Of a DNA stretch of 64,000 nucleotides, positions 55,927 to 64,000 are shown piece after piece. The notes below the pieces were generated by a model. That model ran no database searches. It had not been told where the DNA came from and worked only from the letters and a program-made list of their open reading frames with translations. Position 1 is the stretch's first letter; every line of letters begins with the position of its first letter. This DNA comes from Pseudoalteromonas amylolytica (lineage in GTDB: Bacteria > Pseudomonadota > Gammaproteobacteria > Enterobacterales > Alteromonadaceae). A program made the translations under genes and the position numbers. The stretch lies in assembly GCF_001854605.1 (NCBI RefSeq), contig NZ_MKJU01000025.1, forward strand, positions 930,378 to 994,377, written 5' to 3'.

Positions 55927-56020
55927 TAGCTCGCCCGTTCTAGGATTCAGTCGATAGTTGGCTGTCTCTGTAAAGTCCCCCGCCCTAAGCGCGCGTGACT
56001 GCTTACCTGATACCTTTAAC

Positions 56021-56040
56021 TAAGCGGACATCCATTTTAA
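56021..56040 (-). repeat. Degenerate REP half-site at the truncated 5' end of the toxin gene
   Basis: The minus strand reads ATGGATGTCCGCTTAGTT, against GTGGATGTCCACTTAAAT in intact copies. It begins where the open frame of the toxin ends. Confidence 0.55.
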
Positions 56041-56227
56041 AAAAGTACACCGCAAGAATCACTTAAAAACTCACCAACGCCGCTTAAATTATCAATCTAT
56101 GCACCTTTAGTCGCGATTTTTGATACACGTGTGGAATGTTTAGCCGTTTTGTCTATTATTTAGACACAGCTTTCCCTGCCCTTTCTTTTCAGCATCTAAG
56201 TATATTTCTCAATAAGGTGATTATTAA

Positions 56228-57202
56228 TTAAGCCAGTAATGCTTTGCTATTGTTGATATTTCGTCGTCGCTTCAGAGTGGCTCGTTCACAATACATATCT
56301 AGTGCCCTTTCTTTGCCTACGGCACCTTTAAACACCTGTTCAAATTGGGTGGTCAGTTTTAACCAATTCTCTGCTTTGATGTTCAATCTTTCTAAGATTG
56401 GTGCTTGGTGTTGCTCTATGTAGCCTCGTTTGTCGGTACGAATGCATTTCCCTGTGAGTTCAACAAGTTCTAGGTAGCTTTTAAGTTCAAAAGGTAGGCC
56501 TTTGGGCATGTGTATTCTGGGGCTGCCTGCAAAGCGTGCAAGTACCTTGGGTTGTTTGCCTGCTTGTGCATATTCACAGCGTCGTTTGATACTGGTGTGG
56601 GCCGATTCTTCGGGAGTTTTGCTTATCTTCGCTCGTATTGGGTTTAAATCAACATACGCCATACACGCCATCAATGCTGCTTCATCAAGTAAAGCCTGCG
56701 ATTTAAAGCGCCCTTCCCAGAACCTGCCTGTACAGTTATCTTCTCGATTTGCTGCACGTGCTATACCCTCATTTAACACTCGCATAAACCAGCTGATACT
56801 CGACAAACGATTGCGATATTCTGTTATCTCCTTGTTTAAAAAGAACCGCTGTCCTTCGTCTAAACGCTCTCCTTGCAGATATTTATGGCTCAGAATAGAG
56901 CCTTTAAACAGTTTATGCCAACGTAATAATACCGCTCTATCATTGAGCCTTTGTGCTTTTTTATCATCAACATACAACACTACATGGGTATGATTGCTCA
57001 TCACCGCATAGGCACAAACATCAATACAAAATACTTGGGCTAAAAACAGTAAACGATCTTCTACCCAGCCTCGACGGTGCTCATATGATTTACCTGTGAA
57101 TTTATCTTCGCCGCACAAAAATGCACGGCGTACACACCGTGAAACACAATGATAATATCGAGTATCCGACAAACTGATTTGTCGCTTCCTTGCTAATCCC
57201 AT
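56228..57202 (-). CDS. REP-associated tyrosine transposase (RAYT, IS200/IS605-like TnpA)
   Basis: 324 residues, Y1 transposase of the HUH superfamily. The metal-binding HUH motif is SNHTHVVLY (about 70), followed by a YVDLNPIRAKI block typical of this family. RAYTs are thought to move or process REP palindromes as single-stranded DNA. AAGGAG sits seven bases before the ATG. REP copies lie directly upstream (57276-57606) and elsewhere in the island, supporting the RAYT call over an ordinary IS200 element. The frame is intact. Confidence 0.9.
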   Translation of the reverse strand: MGLARKRQISLSDTRYYHCVSRCVRRAFLCGEDKFTGKSYEHRRGWVEDRLLFLAQVFCIDVCAYAVMSNHTHVVLYVDDKKAQRLNDRAVLLRWHKLFKGSILSHKYLQGERLDEGQRFFLNKEITEYRNRLSSISWFMRVLNEGIARAANREDNCTGRFWEGRFKSQALLDEAALMACMAYVDLNPIRAKISKTPEESAHTSIKRRCEYAQAGKQPKVLARFAGSPRIHMPKGLPFELKSYLELVELTGKCIRTDKRGYIEQHQAPILERLNIKAENWLKLTTQFEQVFKGAVGKERALDMYCERATLKRRRNINNSKALLA

Positions 57203-57275
57203 CGTTCACTCCTTGAACTTAGAATTTGATTTGAATTTTGAAGAAATTAAAGTTTAGACAAACTACCCCAGCATT

Positions 57276-57304
57276 CAAGTTGGAGTGGATGTCCACTTAA
57301 ATTC
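57276..57304 (+). repeat. REP copy
   Basis: CAAGTTGGAGTGGATGTCCA then CTTAAATT, containing GTGGA-TG-TCCAC. First of five copies upstream of the RAYT gene. Confidence 0.8.
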
Positions 57305-57317
57305 CAGTCTAAGCTTT

Positions 57318-57449
57318 AATTTTACATTTGAATGTTTTACAGCGTAATTATTACCTGCGATAGAACAAGTTGGAGTGGCTCGTCCACGATTTTTTGGTTT
57401 TTACTTCCTTGCTAATCCAATCAAGTTGGGGTGGATGTCCACTTAAATT
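57318..57449 (+). repeat. 132-bp direct repeat unit 1, holding two REP copies
   Basis: Repeated 157 bp downstream at 57475-57606 with near identity. REPs lie at 57366-57396 (GTGGCTCGTCCACGATTTTT type) and 57422-57449 (GTGGATGTCCACTTAAATT type). Between them, CTTCCTTGCTAATCCAATC copies the start of the RAYT gene. Confidence 0.85.
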
Positions 57450-57474
57450 ATTTGCTTGCTTAGAATTTGATTTG

Positions 57475-57606
57475 AATTTTACATTTGAATGTTTTACAGC
57501 GTAATTATTACCTGCGATAGAACAAGTTGGAGTGGCTCGTCCACGATTTTTTGGTTTTTACTTCCTTGCTAATCCAATCAAGTTGGGGTGGATGTCCACT
57601 TAAATT
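57475..57606 (+). repeat. 132-bp direct repeat unit 2, holding two REP copies
   Basis: Second copy of the unit, with REPs at 57523-57553 and 57579-57606. It is preceded by TAGAATTTGATTTGAATTTT, which also occurs at 57220-57239 beside the RAYT start. Confidence 0.85.
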
Positions 57607-57730
57607 CCACACTTAAATTCCGCTCTCGTGACCGATGTGATTAACCTTATGAGCTTGGGGTAAAGGTCCGAAAATAACACAGCGATGGCTATCATTTGGC
57701 TGGTAATTTTTATATCAACTTTAAACAACT
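57607..57730. other. Intergenic remainder between REP array and bkd terminator
   Basis: No gene or further complete REP seen; a short echo of the REP tail (ACTTAAATTCC) is at its left edge. Confidence 0.5.
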
Positions 57731-57756
57731 AAGGGAGCTAAAAATAGCTCCCTTTG
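57731..57756 (-). terminator. Terminator of the bkd operon
   Basis: AAGGGAGCTA-AAAA-TAGCTCCCTT, a 10-bp stem 35 bp beyond the E2 stop. The T-run is better on the plus strand, so it may act in both directions. Confidence 0.7.
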
Positions 57757-57789
57757 TTTATAAATGCTAGACTGGTAAACCGTACGAGG

Positions 57790-59340
57790 TTAACTCATCG
57801 CCATCATCATTTTTGCAGGGTTTTCAAGGTAGGCTTTCCATAGATTGTTAAATCTAGCTATGGTGCCACCATCAATCACTCGGTGATCGCCTGACCAGCT
57901 TACTTGCATAATGGCACGTGAAACCACATTGCCTTTATCATCAAAACGCGGTAAATGCTGAAGCTTGCCAAGTGCAACAATAGCAACCTCTGGCTTATTA
58001 ATGATAGGTGTTGCAGTTGTACCACCTATTGCACCAATGTTAGAGATTGAGATTGTGCCACCCTTTAAGTCATCTGGTGATACACGCCCTTCCCTTGCAG
58101 CATCCGTTAAACGGGTAACCTCTTGAGCGACTTCTAAAATTGACTTAGCTTGGCAACTCTTGATGTTTGGTACTAGCAAACCTAGTTTTGAGTCAACCGC
58201 CATACCAATATTGTGATCATCAAAGTAAGTGATTTCTGTACACTCATCATTGACCTGAGAGTTCACAAGTGGGAACTCTTTGATAGCTAATGATAGTGCT
58301 TTGATAAAGAAAGGCATCATCGTTAGTTTAATGCCCTCTTTTGCGTATTGCTCCTTAAGCTCTTTACGCAGTGCGATGATCTCAGTCAGATCAATCTCAT
58401 CACTAAATGTAAAGTGCGGGATGGTAGAAACAGACGCCACCATTTGCTTCGCCATCGCGGCTTTCATGCCACGGATTGGCTCAACACGCTTACCACCACT
58501 TGCCTGTTGCACAGAGCGCGCCGTTGTCGCAGTTGCTGAAGGGGTTTCAGTTTGAGCACCACCATCCACAAAGCGTTTGATATCTTCTTTGTAAACTCGG
58601 CCATTTTTACCTGACCCTGGTACTTGGTTAATATCAACGTCTTGTTCACGAGCCATACGACGCACAGCAGGTGAAGCTATCGCTTTTCCATTGGCTGGCA
58701 ATTGTGTTTTCGGTGCACTTTTTTGTTGTGTTGCTTTTACGGTTTGTGCCGCCGCTTTCACTTCTACTTTTGCCTCAGCAGGCGCGTCATTCATACCCGC
58801 TAAACGCATTTGGAATAACGGACTGTGTACTTTCGCGATTTCACCTTTTTGATAGTAAAGCTTTTCAACTATGCCATCGTGTTTTGCTGGGATCTGAACC
58901 AAAGCTTTGTCTGTCATCACATCACAAACAGCTTGGTCTTCTTTAATTTCGTCACCTTCCGCAACTAGCCACTCAACAATCTCACACTCAACAATACCTT
59001 CACCTATATCAGGCAAAATAAAGTCATCAAGTTGTGATGAACCAGTCTGTGCAGGCTCAACCTTGCTATCACTTTCGTTGCTGTCGTTGGCAGGCACAGC
59101 ACCCGCAACTTCCATTGCAAACAAAGGCTCATGCACTTTGGCGATTTCACCTTTTTCATAATGCAATGTGGTGATCACACCATCATGTACCGCAGGAATT
59201 TGCACTAATGCTTTATCGGTCATTACATCACAAATCGGCTGATCTTCTTTTACTTCATCGCCTACTGCAACTAACCACTCGACAATTTCACACTCAACAA
59301 TGCCTTCGCCAATATCTGGTAAGATAAATTCTTTAGCCAT
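57790..59340 (-). CDS. bkdB: Branched-chain 2-oxoacid dehydrogenase E2 (dihydrolipoyl acyltransferase), two lipoyl domains
   Basis: 516 residues. Two lipoyl domains (about 2-80 and 108-186), each with the lipoylation motif VMTDKALVQIP; peripheral subunit-binding domain ASPAVRRMAREQDVDINQVP (about 226-262); catalytic domain ending in SWSGDHRVIDGGTIARF with the active His and Asp. It transfers branched acyl groups to CoA in the core of the complex degrading Val, Leu and Ile. The ATG at 59340 has AAGGA six bases upstream and is chosen over a TTG two codons earlier. No E3 gene is adjacent; the complex probably shares lipoamide dehydrogenase with others. Confidence 0.93.
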   Translation of the reverse strand: MAKEFILPDIGEGIVECEIVEWLVAVGDEVKEDQPICDVMTDKALVQIPAVHDGVITTLHYEKGEIAKVHEPLFAMEVAGAVPANDSNESDSKVEPAQTGSSQLDDFILPDIGEGIVECEIVEWLVAEGDEIKEDQAVCDVMTDKALVQIPAKHDGIVEKLYYQKGEIAKVHSPLFQMRLAGMNDAPAEAKVEVKAAAQTVKATQQKSAPKTQLPANGKAIASPAVRRMAREQDVDINQVPGSGKNGRVYKEDIKRFVDGGAQTETPSATATTARSVQQASGGKRVEPIRGMKAAMAKQMVASVSTIPHFTFSDEIDLTEIIALRKELKEQYAKEGIKLTMMPFFIKALSLAIKEFPLVNSQVNDECTEITYFDDHNIGMAVDSKLGLLVPNIKSCQAKSILEVAQEVTRLTDAAREGRVSPDDLKGGTISISNIGAIGGTTATPIINKPEVAIVALGKLQHLPRFDDKGNVVSRAIMQVSWSGDHRVIDGGTIARFNNLWKAYLENPAKMMMAMS

Positions 59341-59349
59341 GACCAATCC

Positions 59350-60327
59350 TTAAAACTCTACAGACTTTTTAATCGCAGCGAATACTTTCAGTGCATCTGG
59401 TACGTATTCTTTTTCTAGCGCAAGTGGATAAGGCGTATCTAGGCCACACACACGCGCAATTGGCGACTCTAAGTGTAAGAAACATTCTTGTTGAATTGTC
59501 GCTGCTATTTCAGCACCAAAACCATTTGTGATAGGCGCTTCGTGGCTGATGATCAGACGACCCGTTTTAACCACTGATTTTGCAATCGTTTCAACATCCC
59601 ATGGTAAAATACTGCGTAAATCTATGATTTCACAGCTAATTCCCGCTTCTTCGGCTTTTCCAGCAGCCTGTTCAATGATCTCCATTTGCGCACCCCACGC
59701 AAGTAAGGTTACATCGCTACCTTCTTTAACCACTTCGGCTTTGCCGATTTCGATGGTGTAATCTTCTTCAGGCACCTCACCTACAGAGGCACGGTATAAA
59801 CGCTTAGGCTCGAAGAAGATAACTGGGTTATCGTCTTTAATACACGCGCGCAACAAACCTTTAGCCTGATATGGGTTACGCGGTACAACCAGCTTCAAAC
59901 CTGGGGTGTGAGCAAAATATGCTTCAGGTGATTGAGAATGATACAAACCACCTGCAATACCACCACCGTATGGGGTACGAATTGTTAAGTTGCCAACATT
60001 AAACTCGTTACCACTGCGATAACGGAATTTTGCTGACTCGTTCACGATTTGGTCAAACGCAGGGAAGATATAATCAGCAAATTGGATTTCTGCTAGTGCT
60101 GGCGCACCAAACGCTGCCAAGCCATTGGCGAAACCTAAGATGCCCTGCTCCGTTAATGGCGTATTAAATACACGATGCTTACCATATTTTTCTTGCAAGC
60201 CTGATGTTGCACGAAATACACCACCAAAATAACCTACATCTTCACCAAAAATACACGCTTGCGGGTGCTCATTCATGGTGATATCAAGCGCCGAGTTAAT
60301 GGCGTGTAACATGTTCATTTTAGCCAT
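59350..60327 (-). CDS. bkdA2: Branched-chain 2-oxoacid dehydrogenase E1 beta subunit
   Basis: 325 residues, transketolase-like pyrimidine-binding and C-terminal domains. Characteristic stretches are [38 protein letters not shown] and [20 protein letters not shown]. It forms the E1 heterotetramer with the upstream gene product; its ATG overlaps that gene's stop by one base. The E2 gene follows after a 9-bp gap. Confidence 0.95.
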   Translation of the reverse strand: MAKMNMLHAINSALDITMNEHPQACIFGEDVGYFGGVFRATSGLQEKYGKHRVFNTPLTEQGILGFANGLAAFGAPALAEIQFADYIFPAFDQIVNESAKFRYRSGNEFNVGNLTIRTPYGGGIAGGLYHSQSPEAYFAHTPGLKLVVPRNPYQAKGLLRACIKDDNPVIFFEPKRLYRASVGEVPEEDYTIEIGKAEVVKEGSDVTLLAWGAQMEIIEQAAGKAEEAGISCEIIDLRSILPWDVETIAKSVVKTGRLIISHEAPITNGFGAEIAATIQQECFLHLESPIARVCGLDTPYPLALEKEYVPDALKVFAAIKKSVEF

Positions 60328-61544
60328 TATTTAATTCTCCCTGCTGTCACTGGATAGGCATCTGGGTGCTGTTTTATATGTTCTTTCAATTCTTCATACT
60401 GCTTTTGTAGTGAAGGAATTGGCGTGTCGTAAACATCCGAAACGAGTTCTTCAAGCGCGGGTTTTTGTACTTTTTCTGCAACCTTAACCGCGGCTAAAAT
60501 ATCTTCACGGATTTTTTCTTTCTGTGCTTCGTCTTCTTTTTCGTCAAGCCAGCCTTGTTTTAACAGCCACTTTTTAAAACGTTCGATTGGGCAATTGGCT
60601 TTGAACGCTGCTTCTTCTTCTTTACTACGATAGCCCGACGGGTCATCTGACGTTGAGTGTGCGCCTAAACGATATGCGATTGACTCAACTAAAACCGGTT
60701 CACCTTGCTGTACAGCTATTCTACGAGCTTCTTGCGTAGCCGCGTAAACAGCCAGAGCATCGGCACCATCAACACGGATGGTTTTCATGCCATAACCCAC
60801 ACCACGAGATGCAATACCATCCCCTTTAAACTGCTCATCAGCGGGTGTCGAAATTGCGTAACCATTGTTACGGGCAAAGAAAATAACGGGGGCTTCGTGC
60901 ACCGCAGCCATGTTTAAGCCTGCGTGGAAGTCACCTTCCGAAGCAGCACCTTCGCCAAAGTAACAAATGGTAATGTTGTCGATTTCTGATGCCAGCTTAC
61001 CGGTCTCTTTGTCGATATGCTTTAGTTTCTGACCGTACGCGTAACCTGTCGCTTGTGGGATCTGAGTGCCTAGTGGCGATGAAATCGTTAGGTAGTGCAA
61101 CTCTTTAGACCCGTAGTGCACAGGCATTTGACGTCCCTTGCCTAAGTCTTTTTCATTTGAGAACAATTGGTTCATGAACTGCTCAAGGGTAAATCCGCGA
61201 TATGCAATTGCTGCTTGCTCACGATACTGAGCCATGATCATATCATCTTGCTTCAGCGCCGCAGTACTGGCTGTAATCGCTGCTTCTTCGCCCAAACACT
61301 GCATGTAAAAACTAACACGCCCTTGACGCTGTGCCGCTTGCATACGCTCATCCAACAAGCGAATAAAACGCATTGTAGAGTAAAGGCGTTGCGCAGTTTC
61401 TTTGTCGATATCTGGCGCTGTTGCACCAGGAAGTACTTCACCGTCATCACCTAATATGGATAAAGTTGGAATATCCAGGGCATGGCTATCAATAAACTTC
61501 AACTCATGGCTGATATTTAACGATATGTTATTGGGGTTAGTCAT
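60327..61544 (-). CDS. bkdA1: Branched-chain 2-oxoacid dehydrogenase E1 alpha subunit
   Basis: 405 residues, thiamine-diphosphate enzyme that decarboxylates branched-chain 2-oxoacids. The TPP motif spans [20 protein letters not shown] then the NNGYAIST segment; [14 protein letters not shown] carries the phosphorylation-loop region of the family. First gene of a three-gene operon with E1 beta and E2. The products, isobutyryl-, isovaleryl- and 2-methylbutyryl-CoA, feed catabolism or branched fatty acid priming. Confidence 0.95.
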   Translation of the reverse strand: MTNPNNISLNISHELKFIDSHALDIPTLSILGDDGEVLPGATAPDIDKETAQRLYSTMRFIRLLDERMQAAQRQGRVSFYMQCLGEEAAITASTAALKQDDMIMAQYREQAAIAYRGFTLEQFMNQLFSNEKDLGKGRQMPVHYGSKELHYLTISSPLGTQIPQATGYAYGQKLKHIDKETGKLASEIDNITICYFGEGAASEGDFHAGLNMAAVHEAPVIFFARNNGYAISTPADEQFKGDGIASRGVGYGMKTIRVDGADALAVYAATQEARRIAVQQGEPVLVESIAYRLGAHSTSDDPSGYRSKEEEAAFKANCPIERFKKWLLKQGWLDEKEDEAQKEKIREDILAAVKVAEKVQKPALEELVSDVYDTPIPSLQKQYEELKEHIKQHPDAYPVTAGRIK

Positions 61545-61716
61545 AACCTACCTTCTCTTGTTGTCATAACACATTTGCAAGTAAAGCGGCATGTGCAAGC
61601 ACAGGCGGACTCTGAACGGCACCAATCACAATGAATTTTTTAATTATAGATTGGCTTTATTTTGTATGAATAATCCGTTCAACTTTTGCAAATCGATTAA
61701 ATAAAAACTAGTGTCA

Positions 61717-61734
61717 CTTTACGTTAACGTAAAG
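61717..61734. promoter_or_regulatory. 18-bp palindrome upstream of the bkd operon, candidate LiuR-type operator
   Basis: CTTTACGTTAACGTAAAG is a perfect palindrome about 170 bp before the E1 alpha start, in a 287-bp intergenic region without other features. From memory it resembles sites of LiuR, the MerR-type regulator of branched-chain amino acid degradation in gammaproteobacteria; this is not verified. Confidence 0.5.
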
Positions 61735-61831
61735 GGTTATTCAACTAATCCTAGATGAATAACCCATAATTTGCATAATTATGCTTGGAAAGATTTTGAT
61801 ACGGAAGGATAACTACATTGAAAACAACTAA

Positions 61832-62866
61832 TTAAACAAACCTCTCATCTACTTCCATAGGAATTACCGTTAATAAAGCGCGCTGTCCTAGTGCTACGTT
61901 AGCATTTGGGAAAATAATGGCTTCACCTTCAACTTCCGCAAGATACCTAGTTTCTCCGTCAGTAGCCAGTAGCTCACCTTTAGCAAAACCCGTGAAGTTT
62001 TCGGCACTATCAGCAAACGGAAACGTAAAGTCTTCTTGCGTTCTATTGATCGTTCTATGGACTTGGAACAGCTCATAATCGCCAGAATTAAATTCCCCAA
62101 AATTGATATCATCCTGACTAATTAATGCAGTTAAAGTTTCTTTGGTTTTGGCAAATCTGCTCATATCGTTTTGGCCAAATGGTTTAACTTGACCTAATTC
62201 CACGGTAAATGCATCAGCGCCAAACTGTCGAGATGAGAAATAGCTAAATGTAGTTGCAGCTGAGCGCATCATCAGTACAGTGTTTACACCACAGGCTAAT
62301 AAAAACTGCAGTTGCGACTTTTTCCAAGGTTCCCCGTGTAAAAACGGATAAACTGCAAACTTCTCATTTTTAGAGCCACGGATAGCTGTGTGTAAGTCAT
62401 AGTGACAGCGATAACGCCCCGCTTCGACGGATGTAAAAAAGGCCGTAACATAACGCTCTAAATTCGCAGCGCGCTTACGTTCTTCATTCTCAATGTCACC
62501 TTGTGCATGAGTGCCATTAAACAACCTGTTTAAGTTCTCTTCAACGAAGCGCTCACGGATGTTGATAGACTTCGGATTACCAAATATAAACAGCACTCTA
62601 TGTTTAAGCGTTAGCTGCTCTTTGATGATGCTCTGGATTAACTCATCACAAATCTCAATTGGTGCAGTTTCATTACCATGAATCGCGCTAGATAACACGA
62701 TATCCTTAAGACCATATTGAGCGGGTGTAAATTGGATCACACCTGTATCTATCACATCCACTTGGGTGCCATTGGACAACGTAAATTGCTGTGCTGGTAA
62801 ATGAAATTCATTGTTTCTTGTTAGGGTTAAAAAGTCCCCGGTGCGTTTTAATTCTTCTAGGTACAT
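61832..62866 (-). CDS. astE: Succinylglutamate desuccinylase (AstE family)
   Basis: 344 residues, zinc-dependent hydrolase that cleaves N-succinylglutamate to succinate and glutamate, the last step of the AST arginine pathway. Zinc ligands fit HGNETAPIE (His and Glu near 67-70) and the His of [23 protein letters not shown] holds the catalytic Glu. The frame is open to 62932, but the ATG at 62866 has AGGTG just upstream and starts at the conserved region. No other ast genes are next to it. Confidence 0.9.
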   Translation of the reverse strand: MYLEELKRTGDFLTLTRNNEFHLPAQQFTLSNGTQVDVIDTGVIQFTPAQYGLKDIVLSSAIHGNETAPIEICDELIQSIIKEQLTLKHRVLFIFGNPKSINIRERFVEENLNRLFNGTHAQGDIENEERKRAANLERYVTAFFTSVEAGRYRCHYDLHTAIRGSKNEKFAVYPFLHGEPWKKSQLQFLLACGVNTVLMMRSAATTFSYFSSRQFGADAFTVELGQVKPFGQNDMSRFAKTKETLTALISQDDINFGEFNSGDYELFQVHRTINRTQEDFTFPFADSAENFTGFAKGELLATDGETRYLAEVEGEAIIFPNANVALGQRALLTVIPMEVDERFV

Positions 62867-62921
62867 ACGGTCACCTGATCTGGTTATTATGTGAGAGTGA
62901 TTACCTTTGCTCAAAAGGTAC

Positions 62922-62949
62922 AAAAAAGCCATGCAATAGCATGGCTTTT
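62922..62949 (-). terminator. Rho-independent terminator of pgm
   Basis: On the minus strand AAAAGCCATGC-TATT-GCATGGCTTTT continues into a T-run, 14 nt after the pgm stop. It ends pgm before the astE gene. Confidence 0.9.
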
Positions 62950-62962
62950 AATGATGTAAAAC

Positions 62963-64000
62963 TTAACGGATTACTGAGTCAACAAGTGCTTTAGCCTCTT
63001 GTTCCAGCTGCTGCAAGTGGGCTTCACCTTTGAATGACTCAAGATATATTTTGTAAATATCTTCTGTGCCAGATGGGCGCGCTGCAAACCAGCCATTTTC
63101 GGTAACAACTTTTAAGCCACCTATTGCGGCATCATTACCCGGTGCATTTGTTAATATTTGAGTTATTTTGTCGCCTGCTAGCTGATCAGCGGTCACATCT
63201 GCTGGGCTTAGTGCTTTTAAGCGATCTTTTTGCTCAACCGTAGCTGGCGCATCAATGCGCTTATATAAAGGAGAGCCAAACTGCTGCTCAAGCTCCTGAT
63301 ATCGCTCAGATGGGGTTTTGCCAGTTACAGCCAAAATTTCAGCGGCCAGTAACCCTAGAATGAAACCGTCTTTATCAGTGTTCCAAACATCACCATTCAT
63401 GCGTAAAAATGACGCCCCTGCGCTTTCTTCACCACCAAACGCTAACCATTGTTTATTCAAACCTTTAACAAACCATTTGAAGCCTACGGGTACCTCATAA
63501 ACTGAATGATTGTTTGCAGCAACAACTTTATCAATCATGGCTGACGAGACTAATGTCTTACCGATTTTTACATCGTTTGGCCAACTTCTATGATTCAGCA
63601 AATAATCTATCGCTACGGCTAAGAAGTGATTCGGGTTCATCAAACCATCTTTGGTCACTATGCCATGGCGGTCATAATCAGGGTCATTACCAATACCAAT
63701 GTCATAATCATCCTTTAGCGCGATCAAATTAGCCATCGCGTACGGTGACGAACAATCCATGCGAATTTTGCCATCTTTATCTAACGGCATAAACGCAAAG
63801 CGCGGGTCAACTTGGTTGTTAACAACCGTGAGATCTAACTGATACTTTTGACTAATCACAGGCCAAAAGTTAATGCCGGATCCGCCTAGCGGATCGACAC
63901 CTATTTTAACACCCGCTTTTGCGATCGCTTGCATATCAACAATATTTGCTAAGTCATCTACATAAGGGGTGATTAGATCTTGATATTTAATAAAACCCGA
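62963..64000 (-). CDS. pgm: Phosphoglucomutase, alpha-D-glucose phosphate-specific (5' part outside window)
   Basis: C-terminal 345 residues of an E. coli-type Pgm interconverting glucose-1- and glucose-6-phosphate; the frame is open at base 64000. [20 protein letters not shown] then [13 protein letters not shown], the metal-binding loop [10 protein letters not shown] (Asp, Asp and Arg), [11 protein letters not shown] (sugar-binding) and [13 protein letters not shown] (phosphate-binding) are all present. The phosphoserine region lies outside the window. Confidence 0.95.
   Translation of the reverse strand, partial: SGFIKYQDLITPYVDDLANIVDMQAIAKAGVKIGVDPLGGSGINFWPVISQKYQLDLTVVNNQVDPRFAFMPLDKDGKIRMDCSSPYAMANLIALKDDYDIGIGNDPDYDRHGIVTKDGLMNPNHFLAVAIDYLLNHRSWPNDVKIGKTLVSSAMIDKVVAANNHSVYEVPVGFKWFVKGLNKQWLAFGGEESAGASFLRMNGDVWNTDKDGFILGLLAAEILAVTGKTPSERYQELEQQFGSPLYKRIDAPATVEQKDRLKALSPADVTADQLAGDKITQILTNAPGNDAAIGGLKVVTENGWFAARPSGTEDIYKIYLESFKGEAHLQQLEQEAKALVDSVIR

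Noticed and set aside
56502..56993. 163-codon plus-strand frame opposite the RAYT gene
   Set aside because: Shadow of the transposase frame, which has motifs and a good ribosome site.
57276..57606. REP cluster considered as a CRISPR array
   Set aside because: Repeats are irregular, share internal spacer sequence and lie next to a RAYT; no cas genes.

Overview
The window looks like a chromosome segment of a marine gammaproteobacterium, most likely Pseudoalteromonas or a close relative. This rests on the overall protein character, the bioA / bioBFCD arrangement, the AT-rich intergenic regions and the pairing of core genes with a large lipopeptide locus. The species call is inference.

Region 1 (1-29.6 kb, all minus strand) is the greater part of one tightly coupled NRPS/PKS operon of three giant genes. 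The first-transcribed gene (19518-29519) reads FAAL-ACP-KS-AT-ACP-aminotransferase-C-A-T, the logic of mycosubtilin/iturin synthases that build a beta-amino fatty acid. The second (9619-19515) is C-A-T x3. The third (9619 to beyond base 1) is C-A-T-C-A-T-E-C-A and is cut by the window edge. Ten-residue A-domain codes read by eye predict beta-amino-fatty-acyl-Gly-Asp-Asn-Asn-Thr-D-Leu-X. Release, export and any tailoring genes lie outside the window. The 0.9 kb upstream of the operon is AT-rich and gene-poor.

Region 2 (30.4-50 kb) is mostly core genome: a Spo0M-like protein, a metallophosphatase lipoprotein, an S9 peptidase lipoprotein, a YeiH-type transporter, purEK, the ABC-F ATPase ybiT (apparently starting at AUU), a TetR regulator divergent from a 56-residue membrane protein, a GNAT acetyltransferase, the biotin genes with a candidate BirA operator, a KamA-family radical SAM enzyme, a small membrane protein and a BAAT-like hydrolase.

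Region 3 (50-57.7 kb) is a decayed, rearranged accessory island. It holds a VOC gene fragment, a DUF2254 membrane protein, an MgtC C-terminal fragment, and a polymorphic-toxin locus. That locus has a LysM/Rhs-type carrier remnant with its toxin tip, a small membrane immunity candidate, an orphan tip plus second immunity candidate, and a truncated third tip. Each orphan tip restarts at the same FGNALGN junction just after a short hairpin whose stem differs by compensatory changes. A REP-associated tyrosine transposase and at least six REP copies lie in the island, and REP sequences sit exactly on two breakpoints.

Region 4 (57.7-64 kb) is metabolic: the branched-chain 2-oxoacid dehydrogenase genes (E1 alpha, E1 beta, E2) behind an 18-bp palindrome, astE-like succinylglutamate desuccinylase, and the 3' part of pgm. 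The bkd complex makes branched acyl-CoA and biotin supports malonyl-CoA formation, so both could feed lipopeptide assembly, but nothing in the sequence ties them to it specifically.
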